DNA of 64,000 nucleotides from Bin80 sp965261255 (GTDB lineage: Bacteria; Bacteroidota; Rhodothermia; Rhodothermales; Bin80), in contig CBDHCQ010000004.1 in assembly GCA_965261255.1 (NCBI GenBank), forward strand, positions 2,046,001 through 2,110,000, written 5' to 3'. The position numbers and the translations under genes were made by a program. This document shows positions 18,307 through 27,717 of this stretch, piece after piece. The notes under the pieces were generated by a model. That model had not been told where the DNA came from, ran no database searches, and saw only the letters and a list, made by a program, of their open reading frames with translations. Within the stretch, counting starts at the first letter, position 1; each line of letters begins with the position of its first letter.

Positions 18307-19644
18307 TCACCCAAACAGATATCGTTGTGTGAAGGCATTTCTGAATTTTCCAGACGGATCAAATTCATTTACCAGTGCGCGAAAATCGTTCATTTTCTCG
18401 TAGCGTGAACGAAGCACTGCCGGTTCCATGCCAAAGTTCTTGCCCCAGTGAGGCCGTATATCAAACGGATGTAATGCTTCTTCGAGTATGGGCAATAACG
18501 CTTGCAGTGCTTCCCAATCCTGATACCATGTGAAATGAAAAGCAACGCTATCTCGACCATATGCTGTACTCATCCACAGGTCATCTGCTTTGATTGAGCG
18601 CACCTCGCTGATCATGAGCAGCGGGTTCAACTGATCTGACATACCGCGAAGAACTTCCACAACCGCTGGCGCATTCTCCCTGGCCACAAAGAATTCGGTC
18701 TGCAGCTCTTCTCCGCTGCTTGGAGTGAACTCCATCTTAAAATGGGGTAGCAAAGCATGCCACGGAGCTACAGCCCCCATCTGTTCAGTGCATGCTTCCG
18801 CAGACAATGCCAGTACTGGATGAACCTTTCGATCTGCAAGTTGCCCACCAAAGAGCTCCCGTTCTATGGGCTCCATGACCTGGTCTGCCCGCTCCTTGAT
18901 CCAGATCTGTGTGGATTCTGTGGTTTGCCAATCGGTGAAAATGCTGACGCTATATGCCTGGGTTGAAATCTCGTTGAAATACTGTCCAACAGAATCCAGC
19001 GGGACATCCAAGTAAACGTACTGCCTGATATCGTAGCTGGGTTCGGTTTTGAGTGTCACACGGGTTACCACGCCAAGGCTACCCAACCCAACAACCGCCC
19101 CTGCAAACCGTTGATCGTCGGTCTCATGTGACAGGGATACAAGCTCCCCGGATGCGTTCACAATCTCCATACCCCGAACGGCTGTTGCCAAGTTACCATT
19201 GGTAACGCCAGAACCATGTGTAGCCGTTGCGCATGCCCCTGCGACTGAAATATGCGGAAGCGAAGCTAGGTTATGCAATGCAACCCCCTGCTCATTCAGG
19301 AATGGAACGAGCTCACCGTACCGCATACTTCCCGGAACTGATACAGTCCCTTCATCAAAAGTAACTTCACGGGGGAGCAGCTCGAGGGACAACTGCGCAT
19401 GCTGACTGTCGGCAATGGTGTTGAAGCAGTGTCTGGAACCGAGGGGGCGTACGCGAGCAGCTCGTTGAACGACTTCCTGTACTTCTTCCACCGTTCTCGG
19501 ACGATACAGCTGATTTGTTGAATAGGTAAGGTTACCAGCCCAATTGGTTCTCGCCGGCACACGCGGAGTACATCCCCAAAATGGGACCACCGCCCCTCCT
19601 CCGATCAACACGGCAGCGGTCTGTAAAAAAGTTCGTTTATCCAT
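18307..19644 (-). CDS. exported FAD-linked oxidase, alditol/xylitol oxidase-like (ALO family)
   Basis: This 445-residue flavoprotein of the VAO family has an N-terminal FAD-binding domain and a C-terminal ALO (aldonolactone oxidase) domain. The segment PLGSRHCFNTIAD (His about 72) matches the site where alditol oxidases carry covalently bound FAD, and HGSGVTNGNLATAV is the second FAD-binding stretch. The C-terminal PHWGKNFGM carries the His-Trp-Gly-Lys motif shared by alditol and gulonolactone oxidases. The N-terminus (KRTFLQTAAVLIGGGAVVPF, then Trp-Gly-Cys) looks like a Tat or lipoprotein signal without a full twin-Arg pair. It probably oxidises a sugar alcohol or aldonolactone in the periplasm with O2. 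It converges with the hydroxyproline operon. Confidence 0.82.
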   Translation of the reverse strand: MDKRTFLQTAAVLIGGGAVVPFWGCTPRVPARTNWAGNLTYSTNQLYRPRTVEEVQEVVQRAARVRPLGSRHCFNTIADSQHAQLSLELLPREVTFDEGTVSVPGSMRYGELVPFLNEQGVALHNLASLPHISVAGACATATHGSGVTNGNLATAVRGMEIVNASGELVSLSHETDDQRFAGAVVGLGSLGVVTRVTLKTEPSYDIRQYVYLDVPLDSVGQYFNEISTQAYSVSIFTDWQTTESTQIWIKERADQVMEPIERELFGGQLADRKVHPVLALSAEACTEQMGAVAPWHALLPHFKMEFTPSSGEELQTEFFVARENAPAVVEVLRGMSDQLNPLLMISEVRSIKADDLWMSTAYGRDSVAFHFTWYQDWEALQALLPILEEALHPFDIRPHWGKNFGMEPAVLRSRYEKMNDFRALVNEFDPSGKFRNAFTQRYLFG

Positions 19645-19941
19645 AGTACACTATTATATCTTTGCGCGAATAAGATAATGCCTGACGGGTTGTGCATCTA
19701 TCCGAGAGTCGAATCCTGATCTCGGTACCGCAGGGATGTGTTTATGGCGAATTGCCGAGCATGATTTCACGATTCATGAGCAAGTCATGATTAGACAATT
19801 TTCCTTTGGAAACGAACGCTCCGTCACGAATCATTTTGCTGCGGAACGCAGCTGGAGAACTAGGTAGTAATAGCTATTGGCCGATGCCGGCCGACAACAC
19901 AAATGCTCCGGCGTAACGACAACACTGAATATACTGGACCG

Positions 19942-21609
19942 CTACCTGGCGCCCTCGTACACGGCACCAACCATATCTAGAAGCTTACTTTCTCGTAGTT
20001 CGTCATCAATCGCCAGGATAATGCCATCCTCATCTACAAGAATAGGCCTAGGGAAGCTCGTGATTTCAAACAGATCCCTTATTGAATTGTCGTCTTTCCG
20101 CGCCACTCGGGTGTGAAGCCAAGGCATCGGGTAGCTGTTTTCTCTGAACTGCTTGATGTCCACGGGATCATCAAGAAATGCAATACTCAGGATTTCAAAT
20201 CCGGATTCGCTGTACTTATCGTACGCCTCTTCCAAGTAAGGTATTTCCTTGATACAAGGTGCACACCATGTTCCCCAAAAATCAAGCAGATACGCCCGGC
20301 CTTGAAGATCAACATTTGTGATGGTTACGGTAGGATCATCAAACGAGATAAAAGAAAATTGAGGCACAGGATTACCTGACTGCAGCTGCCTGTCCTGGTC
20401 AAAGTCTCGACGTGCCCCTTCCGCTTGCCGTGTATCGGCATACGAATCCTGGAGCATGGAATAGTACAACCATTTCGTCTTCTCATCTCCTTCACTGTTC
20501 GCATAATACAGCCCGTGGTCGAGAAACTGTGCACGAACATCTGGATCGGAATGCTCTTCGATTACCCTCCGCACATAGGCCTTGAGCAATTCTTGGCCTT
20601 TCAGTCTTCGAGCAATACGGTACATAAGGTTAGATGCACCGACGGGACTCCAAGCTTCATAGGACCAGAACGGCGAATCCGCCGGGATGGACTCAAGGGC
20701 CTTGCGGGCCAAGCGCCTGCCATGCCTTGGCCATAATGTGGCCGGCAAGTCGTCGAAATAGCGCAGCAGATACCACTGTCGAACAAGGGGATCCTGCTCC
20801 GAAGCAATCTGCCTCCTGACAACGCCCCTTTCCCGGCTCGCAGCATTCATGAAATTGAGAAAATTGCCGGTAAAGTCAATACGCCTACCCCTCTCCCTTA
20901 CCTCGAAATAAACCTGTGCAATCCTTGCGGTCACCGATGGATTGGAAGTAACGGAGGGATCAAGTTCGTGCCGCGGAAGGGCTGAAAGATCATAGGTGAT
21001 ATCCACGAATGGTTCGCCAGGAACATCCATGACACTGAAGTAATCGCCCTCGCTGTCCCAAAATGGACCTGAGTCGTCAAAGATCAGTCGGTCTTGCATC
21101 GTGCCCGCCGTTATCTTGTCGCTGCGCCATTCAGATGGCTCGTAGCCATAACGGATCTGGTACGCAAGCGTATCAGCATAGGCATCCAAGCGAGCAGCAT
21201 ACGTCCCGTCCGGCCGGCGTTGCATCTGCACGGCTTCTTCAGACGCCGGCGATACCACATAAAGCGTATCCGGAGACAAGGCAAACGCATTCGTCTGGAG
21301 ACGAATATGCAGCTCCACTTTTTTCTGATCCGTGAGAATAAGGGGCATTTGCAGTGTCTCGTGATACACTCCAGTCGCGTACAGGCCGTATCCACCCGGT
21401 TCATTCATAGTGACAGCGAATTGCCCGTCAGCATTCACAGGAACGACTAGACTTGTATCCCGCGGGCCGTTCTGAATCACCAGGTGGGCTGCGGCCATGG
21501 GATTGCCGTCTGCCTGCAGGAGAGTCCCGCTCAGGTCAATCTGGGCGAACGACACTGTCGGTGATGCCACTAGGACGACTATGGCCAGGCGAGAGATTGA
21601 TTTTTGCAT
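19942..21609 (-). CDS. exported TlpA-like thioredoxin-domain protein
   Basis: With the start at 21609 (MQKSISRLAIVVLVASPTVSFAQ) the product has 555 residues and a clean signal peptide; the frame opens further upstream to 21690 but the extra 27 residues would bury the signal, so they are rejected. The N-terminal region resembles a carboxypeptidase-regulatory-like beta domain, the middle is unassigned and helical, and the C-terminal about 130 residues form a TlpA/ResA-type thioredoxin domain with the redox motif WCAPC near residue 450 and the cis-Pro region TSFPRPIL. Such proteins act as periplasmic thiol reductases, often with large N-terminal extensions in Bacteroidota. It is the last gene of a minus-strand run with SDR, mnmA and a lipoprotein gene. 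Confidence 0.82.
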   Translation of the reverse strand: MQKSISRLAIVVLVASPTVSFAQIDLSGTLLQADGNPMAAAHLVIQNGPRDTSLVVPVNADGQFAVTMNEPGGYGLYATGVYHETLQMPLILTDQKKVELHIRLQTNAFALSPDTLYVVSPASEEAVQMQRRPDGTYAARLDAYADTLAYQIRYGYEPSEWRSDKITAGTMQDRLIFDDSGPFWDSEGDYFSVMDVPGEPFVDITYDLSALPRHELDPSVTSNPSVTARIAQVYFEVRERGRRIDFTGNFLNFMNAASRERGVVRRQIASEQDPLVRQWYLLRYFDDLPATLWPRHGRRLARKALESIPADSPFWSYEAWSPVGASNLMYRIARRLKGQELLKAYVRRVIEEHSDPDVRAQFLDHGLYYANSEGDEKTKWLYYSMLQDSYADTRQAEGARRDFDQDRQLQSGNPVPQFSFISFDDPTVTITNVDLQGRAYLLDFWGTWCAPCIKEIPYLEEAYDKYSESGFEILSIAFLDDPVDIKQFRENSYPMPWLHTRVARKDDNSIRDLFEITSFPRPILVDEDGIILAIDDELRESKLLDMVGAVYEGAR

Positions 21610-21724
21610 CGGCTTGTTATACAGCCTTCCTACCCGTAGCGTACTGAGACTCAAGCGAAATTGTTGCAAGCAGGTAAGCTCCCTTGGCAAGGCTGGACAC
21701 GGTAGAGTTAAGGAGTGACTCCCA

Positions 21725-22063
21725 CTATAACTCTCCTAGTTTAGCAATGCTGACTACCGATGCCGGTGTACCCCACATCACAAATGTCGCCACATTCCGC
21801 TCCGGTCTGAGCACGAATTTAACAGCCAGCCCCGCTACCTGGAATTCCTCGTCCAAGGCGCCAAGAGGATAATACTTGTCGCCATTTTTCGATTGAATAC
21901 CGAAAAATCCACCCTCAAAATCATTCCACACGATTGTGCCCTCCCCCTGAATTGTATCTTCCATTGTCGTTTGCTGATCAGTTACTTCTGAGTTGGCGGG
22001 AACGGTTACGGCCTGACAGGACATTCCCGAGGTTATGAGAAGAATCGGAATGAAATAGCGCAT
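21725..22063 (-). CDS. small putative lipoprotein of unknown function
   Basis: This 112-residue protein has a short signal peptide ending ITSGMSC, a weak but acceptable lipobox. The rest is a compact beta-rich domain with the segment GTIVWNDFEGGFFGIQS, then NGDKYYPLGALDEEF and a MWGTP motif near the end. I recall similar small conserved hypothetical domains in other bacteria and archaea but no known activity. It starts six bases after the mnmA stop on the same strand and so probably shares that transcript. Confidence 0.65.
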   Translation of the reverse strand: MRYFIPILLITSGMSCQAVTVPANSEVTDQQTTMEDTIQGEGTIVWNDFEGGFFGIQSKNGDKYYPLGALDEEFQVAGLAVKFVLRPERNVATFVMWGTPASVVSIAKLGEL

Positions 22064-22069
22064 TCACTA

Positions 22070-23212
22070 TCACAGTTGCTCCTGTTTCGTAGATCTTGAC
22101 ACTTCACCAGATCCCTCAAGGACTTGTTGAATCCAGCCACCGCCCAGAACATCATCACCCTCGTAGATCACCACGGATTGACCGGGCGTAATCGCGCGCC
22201 TCGGCTGCAAAAAAGAAATCTGAAGCTCATCATCCGCTGTCTGGTGCACTATGCAGGGGGCACCAGGATCTTTATAGCGAATCTTGCCGAGTACAAGCCG
22301 TTCTTCAGAAAGCGTACGATACTTAATCAGATTAATCTTGGTTGCCACCAGGGTCTGTTTTAGCAGTTCATCTCGCGGTCCTACCGTAATCGTATTGGAT
22401 TTTGGATCGATCGCAGATACATACGCAGGATAGCCCAGCGCCAAATTCAATCCACGCCGCTGCCCAATTGTGTAAAATGGATATCCAGCATGCCGACCTA
22501 CTTCCGTACCATCGGACAGAACAATAGGCCCATCATTGACTTCCTGGTCTAGGTTGGGCACACGATCACGCAGGAACCGCCTATAGTCGTTATCTGGAAT
22601 AAAGCAGATCTCGTAGGAATCAGGTTTGTCAACGACTGCCGTGAGCCCATAATCAGCAGCAAGATCCCGGATTGCCGGTTTTTCGTAATGCCCGAGCGGA
22701 AAGAGCGTTCTGGCCAATTGCTCCTGGGGGAGCCCCCAGAGCGCATAGCTCTGATCTTTATTGAGATCCAGCCCCCGTGACAAAATATACCGCCCATTCT
22801 CCTCGCGTACACTAGCATAATGCCCCGTAGCTATTTGAGCGCACCCCAAGTCATCCGCCCTGCGCAGCAATGCGTCCCACTTGATATGTGTATTGCAGAG
22901 CACACATGGGTTGGGCGTTCGACCTGCCATGTATTCCTCCGTGAATCGCTCAATCACCCAATCCCCGAATTCCTCCCTAATATCAACAATGAAATGTGTG
23001 AACCCATACTTTAAGGCAATTTGGCGGGCATCATTCATGGATTCCAGTGTGCAGCAGCCCACCTCTTTACCACTTTGTCGGGGCGCAACTCCGCTGTAGT
23101 CCCAAGTTTTCATTGTGAGACCAATAACTTCATAACCCTGCTTATGCAGGAGCACCGCGGCGACTGACGAATCTACACCACCGCTCATAGCAACTAGCAC
23201 GCGTGGTTTCAT
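22070..23212 (-). CDS. mnmA: tRNA-specific 2-thiouridylase MnmA
   Basis: This 380-residue enzyme installs the 2-thio group on U34 of tRNA-Lys, -Glu and -Gln. The ATP pyrophosphatase P-loop SGGVDSS is at residues 10-16. The first catalytic Cys is in TPNPCVLCN and the second, persulfide-carrying Cys is in SYEICFIPDNDYRRFL. GHYAS and TIGQRRGL motifs are as expected, and length is normal. It starts one base after the SDR gene stop, so expression is tightly coupled to that gene. Confidence 0.97.
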   Translation of the reverse strand: MKPRVLVAMSGGVDSSVAAVLLHKQGYEVIGLTMKTWDYSGVAPRQSGKEVGCCTLESMNDARQIALKYGFTHFIVDIREEFGDWVIERFTEEYMAGRTPNPCVLCNTHIKWDALLRRADDLGCAQIATGHYASVREENGRYILSRGLDLNKDQSYALWGLPQEQLARTLFPLGHYEKPAIRDLAADYGLTAVVDKPDSYEICFIPDNDYRRFLRDRVPNLDQEVNDGPIVLSDGTEVGRHAGYPFYTIGQRRGLNLALGYPAYVSAIDPKSNTITVGPRDELLKQTLVATKINLIKYRTLSEERLVLGKIRYKDPGAPCIVHQTADDELQISFLQPRRAITPGQSVVIYEGDDVLGGGWIQQVLEGSGEVSRSTKQEQL

Positions 23213-23213
23213 G

Positions 23214-24026
23214 TCATATCACATGCTTGGAATAACCTCCATCAATGGGTAGTGCTATGCCCGTGATGAATCCTGCTTGCTCACTGGCCAGAAATATTGC
23301 TGCCGCAGCAAACTCCCAGGGCTCACCTAAGCGATTCAGGGATGCCTGAGAAGCCCAGCCCGCTTCAACTTCCTCCTTGGTCTTACCCTCCCGAACCATT
23401 AGATCATCTACTAAATGCTGGAGCCGCTCCGTTCGTGTAAAACCTGGCAACAGCGTGTTTACTGTGATCCCGTCTTTCCCAACCTCTTCAGATAACGTTT
23501 TGGCAAAACCCTGAACCCCTGCTCTGGAAGTATTTGAGAGGTAAAGAGATCCTATGGGCTGTTTTGCCGCAATAGAGGTCAGCATCAGAATTCGTGCATG
23601 CCGGTCCTCCTGTGCAGCCCGGCGCAAATGCGGCAGTGCATACCGACATAGATTGATTGTGCTCACCAGGTTTAACTCCAAACCAGTCTTCCAATCCTCT
23701 GCACTAAAATCATCTATAAAGCCTGTCTTAGGTCCACCGGCATTGGCCAGCAGAATGTTTAATCCCCCAAACCGTTCGACAGAACGGTCAATAGCAAGGC
23801 GAATTTCAGATTCGCGAGTTACGTCACATACCGTTGGAAACACTCTGGCAGGATCAGCCCGATCACGCTCTAAAATTGCGTCTGCAGCCGTTTGGATACG
23901 ATCCTCATTGCGAGAACAAAAGGTCACATTACAACCCTCACGCACCAAAGCTGTGGCTACAGCAAGTCCCAGTCCGCTACTTGCTCCGGCTATAAATGCT
24001 GATTTTCCTTTAAGTCCGAGGTCCAT
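23214..24026 (-). CDS. SDR-family protein with atypical active site
   Basis: This 270-residue short-chain dehydrogenase/reductase has the cofactor motif GASSGLGLA near the N-terminus and the NAG motif in LLANAGGPKTGF. In the active-site region the usual Tyr-x-x-x-Lys is not present: aligning SNTSRAGV with the common YSASKAGV puts Ser in place of Tyr and Arg in place of Lys, although a Tyr lies two residues earlier. The C-terminal GFITGIALPIDGG is a normal FabG-like ending. It may bind a nucleotide without standard hydride transfer, or use a displaced Tyr. It is the first gene of the run leading into mnmA. Confidence 0.82.
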   Translation of the reverse strand: MDLGLKGKSAFIAGASSGLGLAVATALVREGCNVTFCSRNEDRIQTAADAILERDRADPARVFPTVCDVTRESEIRLAIDRSVERFGGLNILLANAGGPKTGFIDDFSAEDWKTGLELNLVSTINLCRYALPHLRRAAQEDRHARILMLTSIAAKQPIGSLYLSNTSRAGVQGFAKTLSEEVGKDGITVNTLLPGFTRTERLQHLVDDLMVREGKTKEEVEAGWASQASLNRLGEPWEFAAAAIFLASEQAGFITGIALPIDGGYSKHVI

Positions 24027-24569
24027 GCTATTTTATTCTTGAACAGATGCATATAACGCCCTACGAGAGCGAATGGCCCATTACATTCATCGTCAGGCTC
24101 TGCAGGTGGGCGAAATAAACACTGATTGGTTATATTTCCGGTTCTTATTCAGGCATCGTTGGTTGAATAAGGAGGCCTCCCTTCGGGAAGGTTGATTCGG
24201 TTTATTAATGGAGTATCTGGATCAGATAACGCTCGCTCTAGAACTATATTGCCGTAAAGTTGCGCTTATATCAGGATTCCCTGAATAATCTCCTCTATGA
24301 TGCCAACACTTAGCTCCACCCGGACTGAAGAGACGGTATTGATTCTTGGAGCCAATTACTCGATGCGTGCAGTGGCATTCAGGCTGGAAACCATACACTC
24401 GAAATGATCTGCAATCCAACCAGCTACATCCGAGAACCCTGGAGCAATCTGATCTCTCTGATTTTCGTTTTTAGCCTAGTGCTTGCCCAGATTGAGTCTG
24501 GTACTCGTAATTATCCCAAAATTTGAATAGAAACCGCGGGGAGTTGACTTCTGCCCTCTTGTAAAGACC
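24027..24569. other. intergenic, divergent promoter region
   Basis: These 543 bases separate the SDR gene (minus) and a glycosyltransferase gene (plus), so promoters in both directions are expected. A small hairpin CCTCCC-TTC-GGGAAGG (about 24174-24190) is visible but has no T-run. No gene or RNA was recognised. Confidence 0.4.
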
Positions 24570-25874
24570 GTGAAACGTGTTCTTTTGATCAGCTACTACT
24601 TTCCTCCGTCTGGAGGGCCTGGAGTACAGCGAATCCTGAAATTTGCACGCTACCTGCCCCAATGCGGATGGCTGCCCACAATCCTGACGGTTGATCCAAA
24701 CTACGCGGCCTTTCCGTCGATTGATGATTCGCTGCTTGAAGAGGTTCCTTCCGAAGTGGAAGTGATCCGAACGCGAGCGTGGGATCCATTCAGTGTGTAT
24801 GGACGCATTCAAGGAAAGAAGAGAGACGAGGTCATCGAGGTCGGATACATTGAGGGGAATCAGAGATTGAAGAATGTCGCTCGATGGCTGAGAGGAAATA
24901 TTTTTCTTCCAGATGCTCGAGTTGGATGGGTACCCTATGGATCCCGGGTTGCCCGAAAGCTGGTGCAAAAGCAGGAATTTGATGCGGTCATAAGCTCAGG
25001 GCCTCCCCATTCAAGTCATATGATCGGTATGGCAGCACACAAGGATTCCGGCCTTCCTTGGATCGTGGATATGCGAGACCCATGGGTTGAAGTCTATTAC
25101 CGCGACCAAATGTACGAGGGAGCAATAGCACAAAGAATCCAGACGCATCTGGAGCGAAAGGTCTTGAGTACAGCCAGTGCAGTCATTTCTGTAAGCAGAC
25201 ACTTAGGCGCTGGGTTCAAGCGCCGCGTCCAAATGCGGCATTACGAAACTATTCCCAATGGCTACGACCCCGCTGATATACCGCAGGGTACTTCCCCGGT
25301 CAGTGAGCGGGATGCGTTCGTGATCGCATATGTTGGAACCTACAATTTGCTTACACACTCCGAGGGGTTCGTTGCTGCGCTACAGCAATTGCATCCCAGT
25401 ATTCCTATTGAGGTTCACCTTGTGGGGAAAGTTGATTCCGAAGCATTAGAAGCATATCGTGCGAAGGGCATCCCCGTTAAGGGGGTTCCCTATCTTTCGC
25501 ATGGTAAGGCAATAGCCTATATGCAGTCCGTGGACGTTCTTATGCTGGCACTGCCACGTGTATACAGTAACAGTGCCGCGGGAATTGTTTCAGGCAAGGC
25601 CTTTGAGTACATATCAGCTCGTCGACCAATTCTGGCTTTAGGACCCACAGAGGGTGATCTTGCTGATCTTCTGAATCAGACGCAGTCAGGAAGAATCTTT
25701 GACCACGACGATTGGGAAGGCATCCTTGGATTTTTGAATAACCATCTGGAATCTCGAGGCAAGCCTTGGAAAATCAATGATACAGCATTAGCAGAGTATG
25801 AACGTCCCCGTCTTGCGTCTAGACTGGCACGCCTATTAGACCGTCTAGACCTTCTTTACAATTCACATTCATAA
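24570..25874 (+). CDS. glycosyltransferase family 4-type protein
   Basis: This 434-residue protein begins with VLLISYYFPPSGGPGVQR, the typical N-terminus of GT4-like GT-B glycosyltransferases of cell-surface polysaccharide loci. The acceptor-domain motif ISSGPPHSSHMIG and a donor-domain core (VIAYVGTYNLLTHSEGF, then IAYMQSVDVLMLALPR and the SGKAFEYISARRPILALG region) follow. It is cytoplasmic or membrane-peripheral and transfers a sugar from a nucleotide donor. The start is GTG at 24570. The UDP-GlcNAc 2-epimerase gene follows after eight bases, suggesting a donor supply of UDP-ManNAc for envelope glycan assembly. Confidence 0.88.
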   Translation: MKRVLLISYYFPPSGGPGVQRILKFARYLPQCGWLPTILTVDPNYAAFPSIDDSLLEEVPSEVEVIRTRAWDPFSVYGRIQGKKRDEVIEVGYIEGNQRLKNVARWLRGNIFLPDARVGWVPYGSRVARKLVQKQEFDAVISSGPPHSSHMIGMAAHKDSGLPWIVDMRDPWVEVYYRDQMYEGAIAQRIQTHLERKVLSTASAVISVSRHLGAGFKRRVQMRHYETIPNGYDPADIPQGTSPVSERDAFVIAYVGTYNLLTHSEGFVAALQQLHPSIPIEVHLVGKVDSEALEAYRAKGIPVKGVPYLSHGKAIAYMQSVDVLMLALPRVYSNSAAGIVSGKAFEYISARRPILALGPTEGDLADLLNQTQSGRIFDHDDWEGILGFLNNHLESRGKPWKINDTALAEYERPRLASRLARLLDRLDLLYNSHS

Positions 25875-25882
25875 AACGACAC

Positions 25883-26944
25883 ATGCATGTCTGTACGCTG
25901 GTCGGGGCAAGACCACAATTCGTAAAGGCAGCGGCCGTTAGTCCTGCATTAAAGGAGGCCGGCGTCAAGGAAACGCTCGTGCATTCGGGGCAGCATTATG
26001 ATAAGCTGCTGAGCCAGGTATTTTTTGAGGAGCTTGGTGTTCCTGCACCGGTTTCGAACCTTGGGGCTGGATCAGGATCTCACGCTAAACAGACCGGAGA
26101 TATCATGCTTCGGTTGGAACAGTTCATTGAAGAGACCGGCCCTTATGATGCGGTCATTGTATACGGAGATACTAACACCACGCTTGCGGGAGCATTGGTT
26201 GCGGCAAAGGGAAATATCCCACTTGCACATGTTGAAGCAGGGATTCGCAGCTTCAATTGGTTGATGCCGGAAGAGATCAACCGGATTCTGACCGATCGGG
26301 TATCAAAATGGCTATTTGCCCCAACCGAAACAGCAGTTGAGAACTTAAAGCGAGAGGGCCTTGCAGCACAGACCATACTCGTTGGGGATGTAATGTTGGA
26401 TGCCACGCACATGTTTGCTGAACGAGCAAAGGAGCGATGGCCACTGGAATCCATTACCCAACATCCCCCCAAGGGGTACTTTCTGGCGACTGTCCATCGT
26501 CCATCCAATACGGATATCCGAGAAAACCTTCAGAGCATTTTCAATGCCTTTGGACAACTACCTCTACCCATCATCTTACCGCTTCATCCGCGAACCAGGG
26601 CAGCCCTCAAAGGCATAACAATTCCAGACAACGTGGAGATTCGGTCTCCTGTCAGTTATCTGGCAATGCTGACACTCACCTCAAATGCACATCGCGTGCT
26701 TACTGACAGTGGTGGACTCCAGAAAGAGGCATATTGGTTTGGCGTGAGTTGCGTAATCCTGCGTGAGGAGACCGAATACCCTGAAACTTTTGAAAATAAC
26801 TGGAGCGTGTGTGCGGGCGCAGATCAGGCGTCCATTGTACATGCAGCAATGGGAAAACCAACCGGATCACAATGTCGCCTCGGCGAAGGCCCCGAGGGAC
26901 GTGCCAGCATGATGATTGCCCGCACCCTTCTCAGCGGCATATGA
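25883..26944 (+). CDS. wecB: UDP-N-acetylglucosamine 2-epimerase (non-hydrolysing)
   Basis: This 353-residue cytoplasmic enzyme interconverts UDP-GlcNAc and UDP-ManNAc. Family motifs are GARPQFVKAAAVSPAL at the start, SGQHYD, VYGDTNTTLAGALVAAK, the catalytic VEAGIRSF and PEEINRILTDRVS segments, and TDSGGLQKEAYWFGV with the following REETEYPE. Length is standard. It is co-transcribed with the preceding glycosyltransferase gene. ManNAc derivatives go into capsule, O-antigen or teichoic-acid-like glycans; which one here cannot be told. Confidence 0.94.
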   Translation: MHVCTLVGARPQFVKAAAVSPALKEAGVKETLVHSGQHYDKLLSQVFFEELGVPAPVSNLGAGSGSHAKQTGDIMLRLEQFIEETGPYDAVIVYGDTNTTLAGALVAAKGNIPLAHVEAGIRSFNWLMPEEINRILTDRVSKWLFAPTETAVENLKREGLAAQTILVGDVMLDATHMFAERAKERWPLESITQHPPKGYFLATVHRPSNTDIRENLQSIFNAFGQLPLPIILPLHPRTRAALKGITIPDNVEIRSPVSYLAMLTLTSNAHRVLTDSGGLQKEAYWFGVSCVILREETEYPETFENNWSVCAGADQASIVHAAMGKPTGSQCRLGEGPEGRASMMIARTLLSGI

Positions 26945-27140
26945 TCCCCGTAGACCTGTAGCATGTTCGCATCCGCCGGCGTGGTGCCAAAGCTGGTTGA
27001 ATCTTGAACCGCTCCACTTAACCAGAATATACATAATGCTGAGGGAGAAAGGCCGATGAGTTCTATCCACAGTCGAAGACATTGAAACCAAACTCAAAAC
27101 TGAACTTGCCCCCGATGTAGAATAGCGGGAGAAAACTCAG

Positions 27141-27509
27141 TCACATTGATCGGGTACCCCTACAAAGAGGAAAAGACGAACACCCCCAAAAGCGATTTCC
27201 CGCATTGAAACCCTGGCGTGCTAGACGGGACACCATTACGCTACCACACTTTGGGCAATGAGGGTTGCCGACAACTCGGGCACTTTCTCTGTCCCGCTGT
27301 CTTCTTGGTTTCCCGTACTCTCTCTTAGGCTGTCTTTTTACCTCCCATAAAATACGGGCATGCGTACCCTGCACCCAGACGGACGCTGGCATAGCATTTG
27401 GATTGTCGTAGCGATGGTTTGAATATTCTTCGTAGTCGTCCCAGTCTTCAAATCCTTCATCCTGCCAAATTGACTCAAAGTCAGCCATGATTTGGGAGAA
27501 ACTATCCAA
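27141..27509 (-). CDS. small protein with topoisomerase-type C4 zinc ribbon
   Basis: This 122-residue protein has an acidic, Tyr-rich N-terminus (about residues 1-45), a basic middle (KRQPKREYGKPRRQRDRE) and a C-terminal four-Cys zinc ribbon: CPKCG, then FWGCSSFPLCRG. That spacing is the topoisomerase I DNA-binding zinc-finger type, also found as an accessory domain on nucleases and NERD/restriction proteins. No nuclease motif is evident, so it may be a DNA-binding accessory. It lies about 210 bases downstream of the large restriction-modification gene on the same strand and may belong to that system. Function is inferred from the ribbon only. Confidence 0.65.
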   Translation of the reverse strand: MDSFSQIMADFESIWQDEGFEDWDDYEEYSNHRYDNPNAMPASVWVQGTHARILWEVKRQPKREYGKPRRQRDRESARVVGNPHCPKCGSVMVSRLARQGFNAGNRFWGCSSFPLCRGTRSM

Positions 27510-27717
27510 GCCACAGCGACGGGCTACGCATGCTATGTGCTAAGGTTCCGAGGTGACTTCCGCCAGGAATTAGAGTCCCATCCTATTGCCGTAAGTAGTC
27601 CATCGCAGTTGGGGCGAGCCGAGTACAAATTGTACGTCTAGAAAATCTTGATAGTGATTCTACAAACTATATCCGTTGTCGCAATCCCGTTCTGGATCCC
27701 GTTTGTTCTTAGCCCCC

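Noticed and set aside
24174..24190. Hairpin CCTCCC-TTC-GGGAAGG as a terminator
   Set aside because: No T-run follows and it lies upstream of both divergent genes, where a terminator is not expected.
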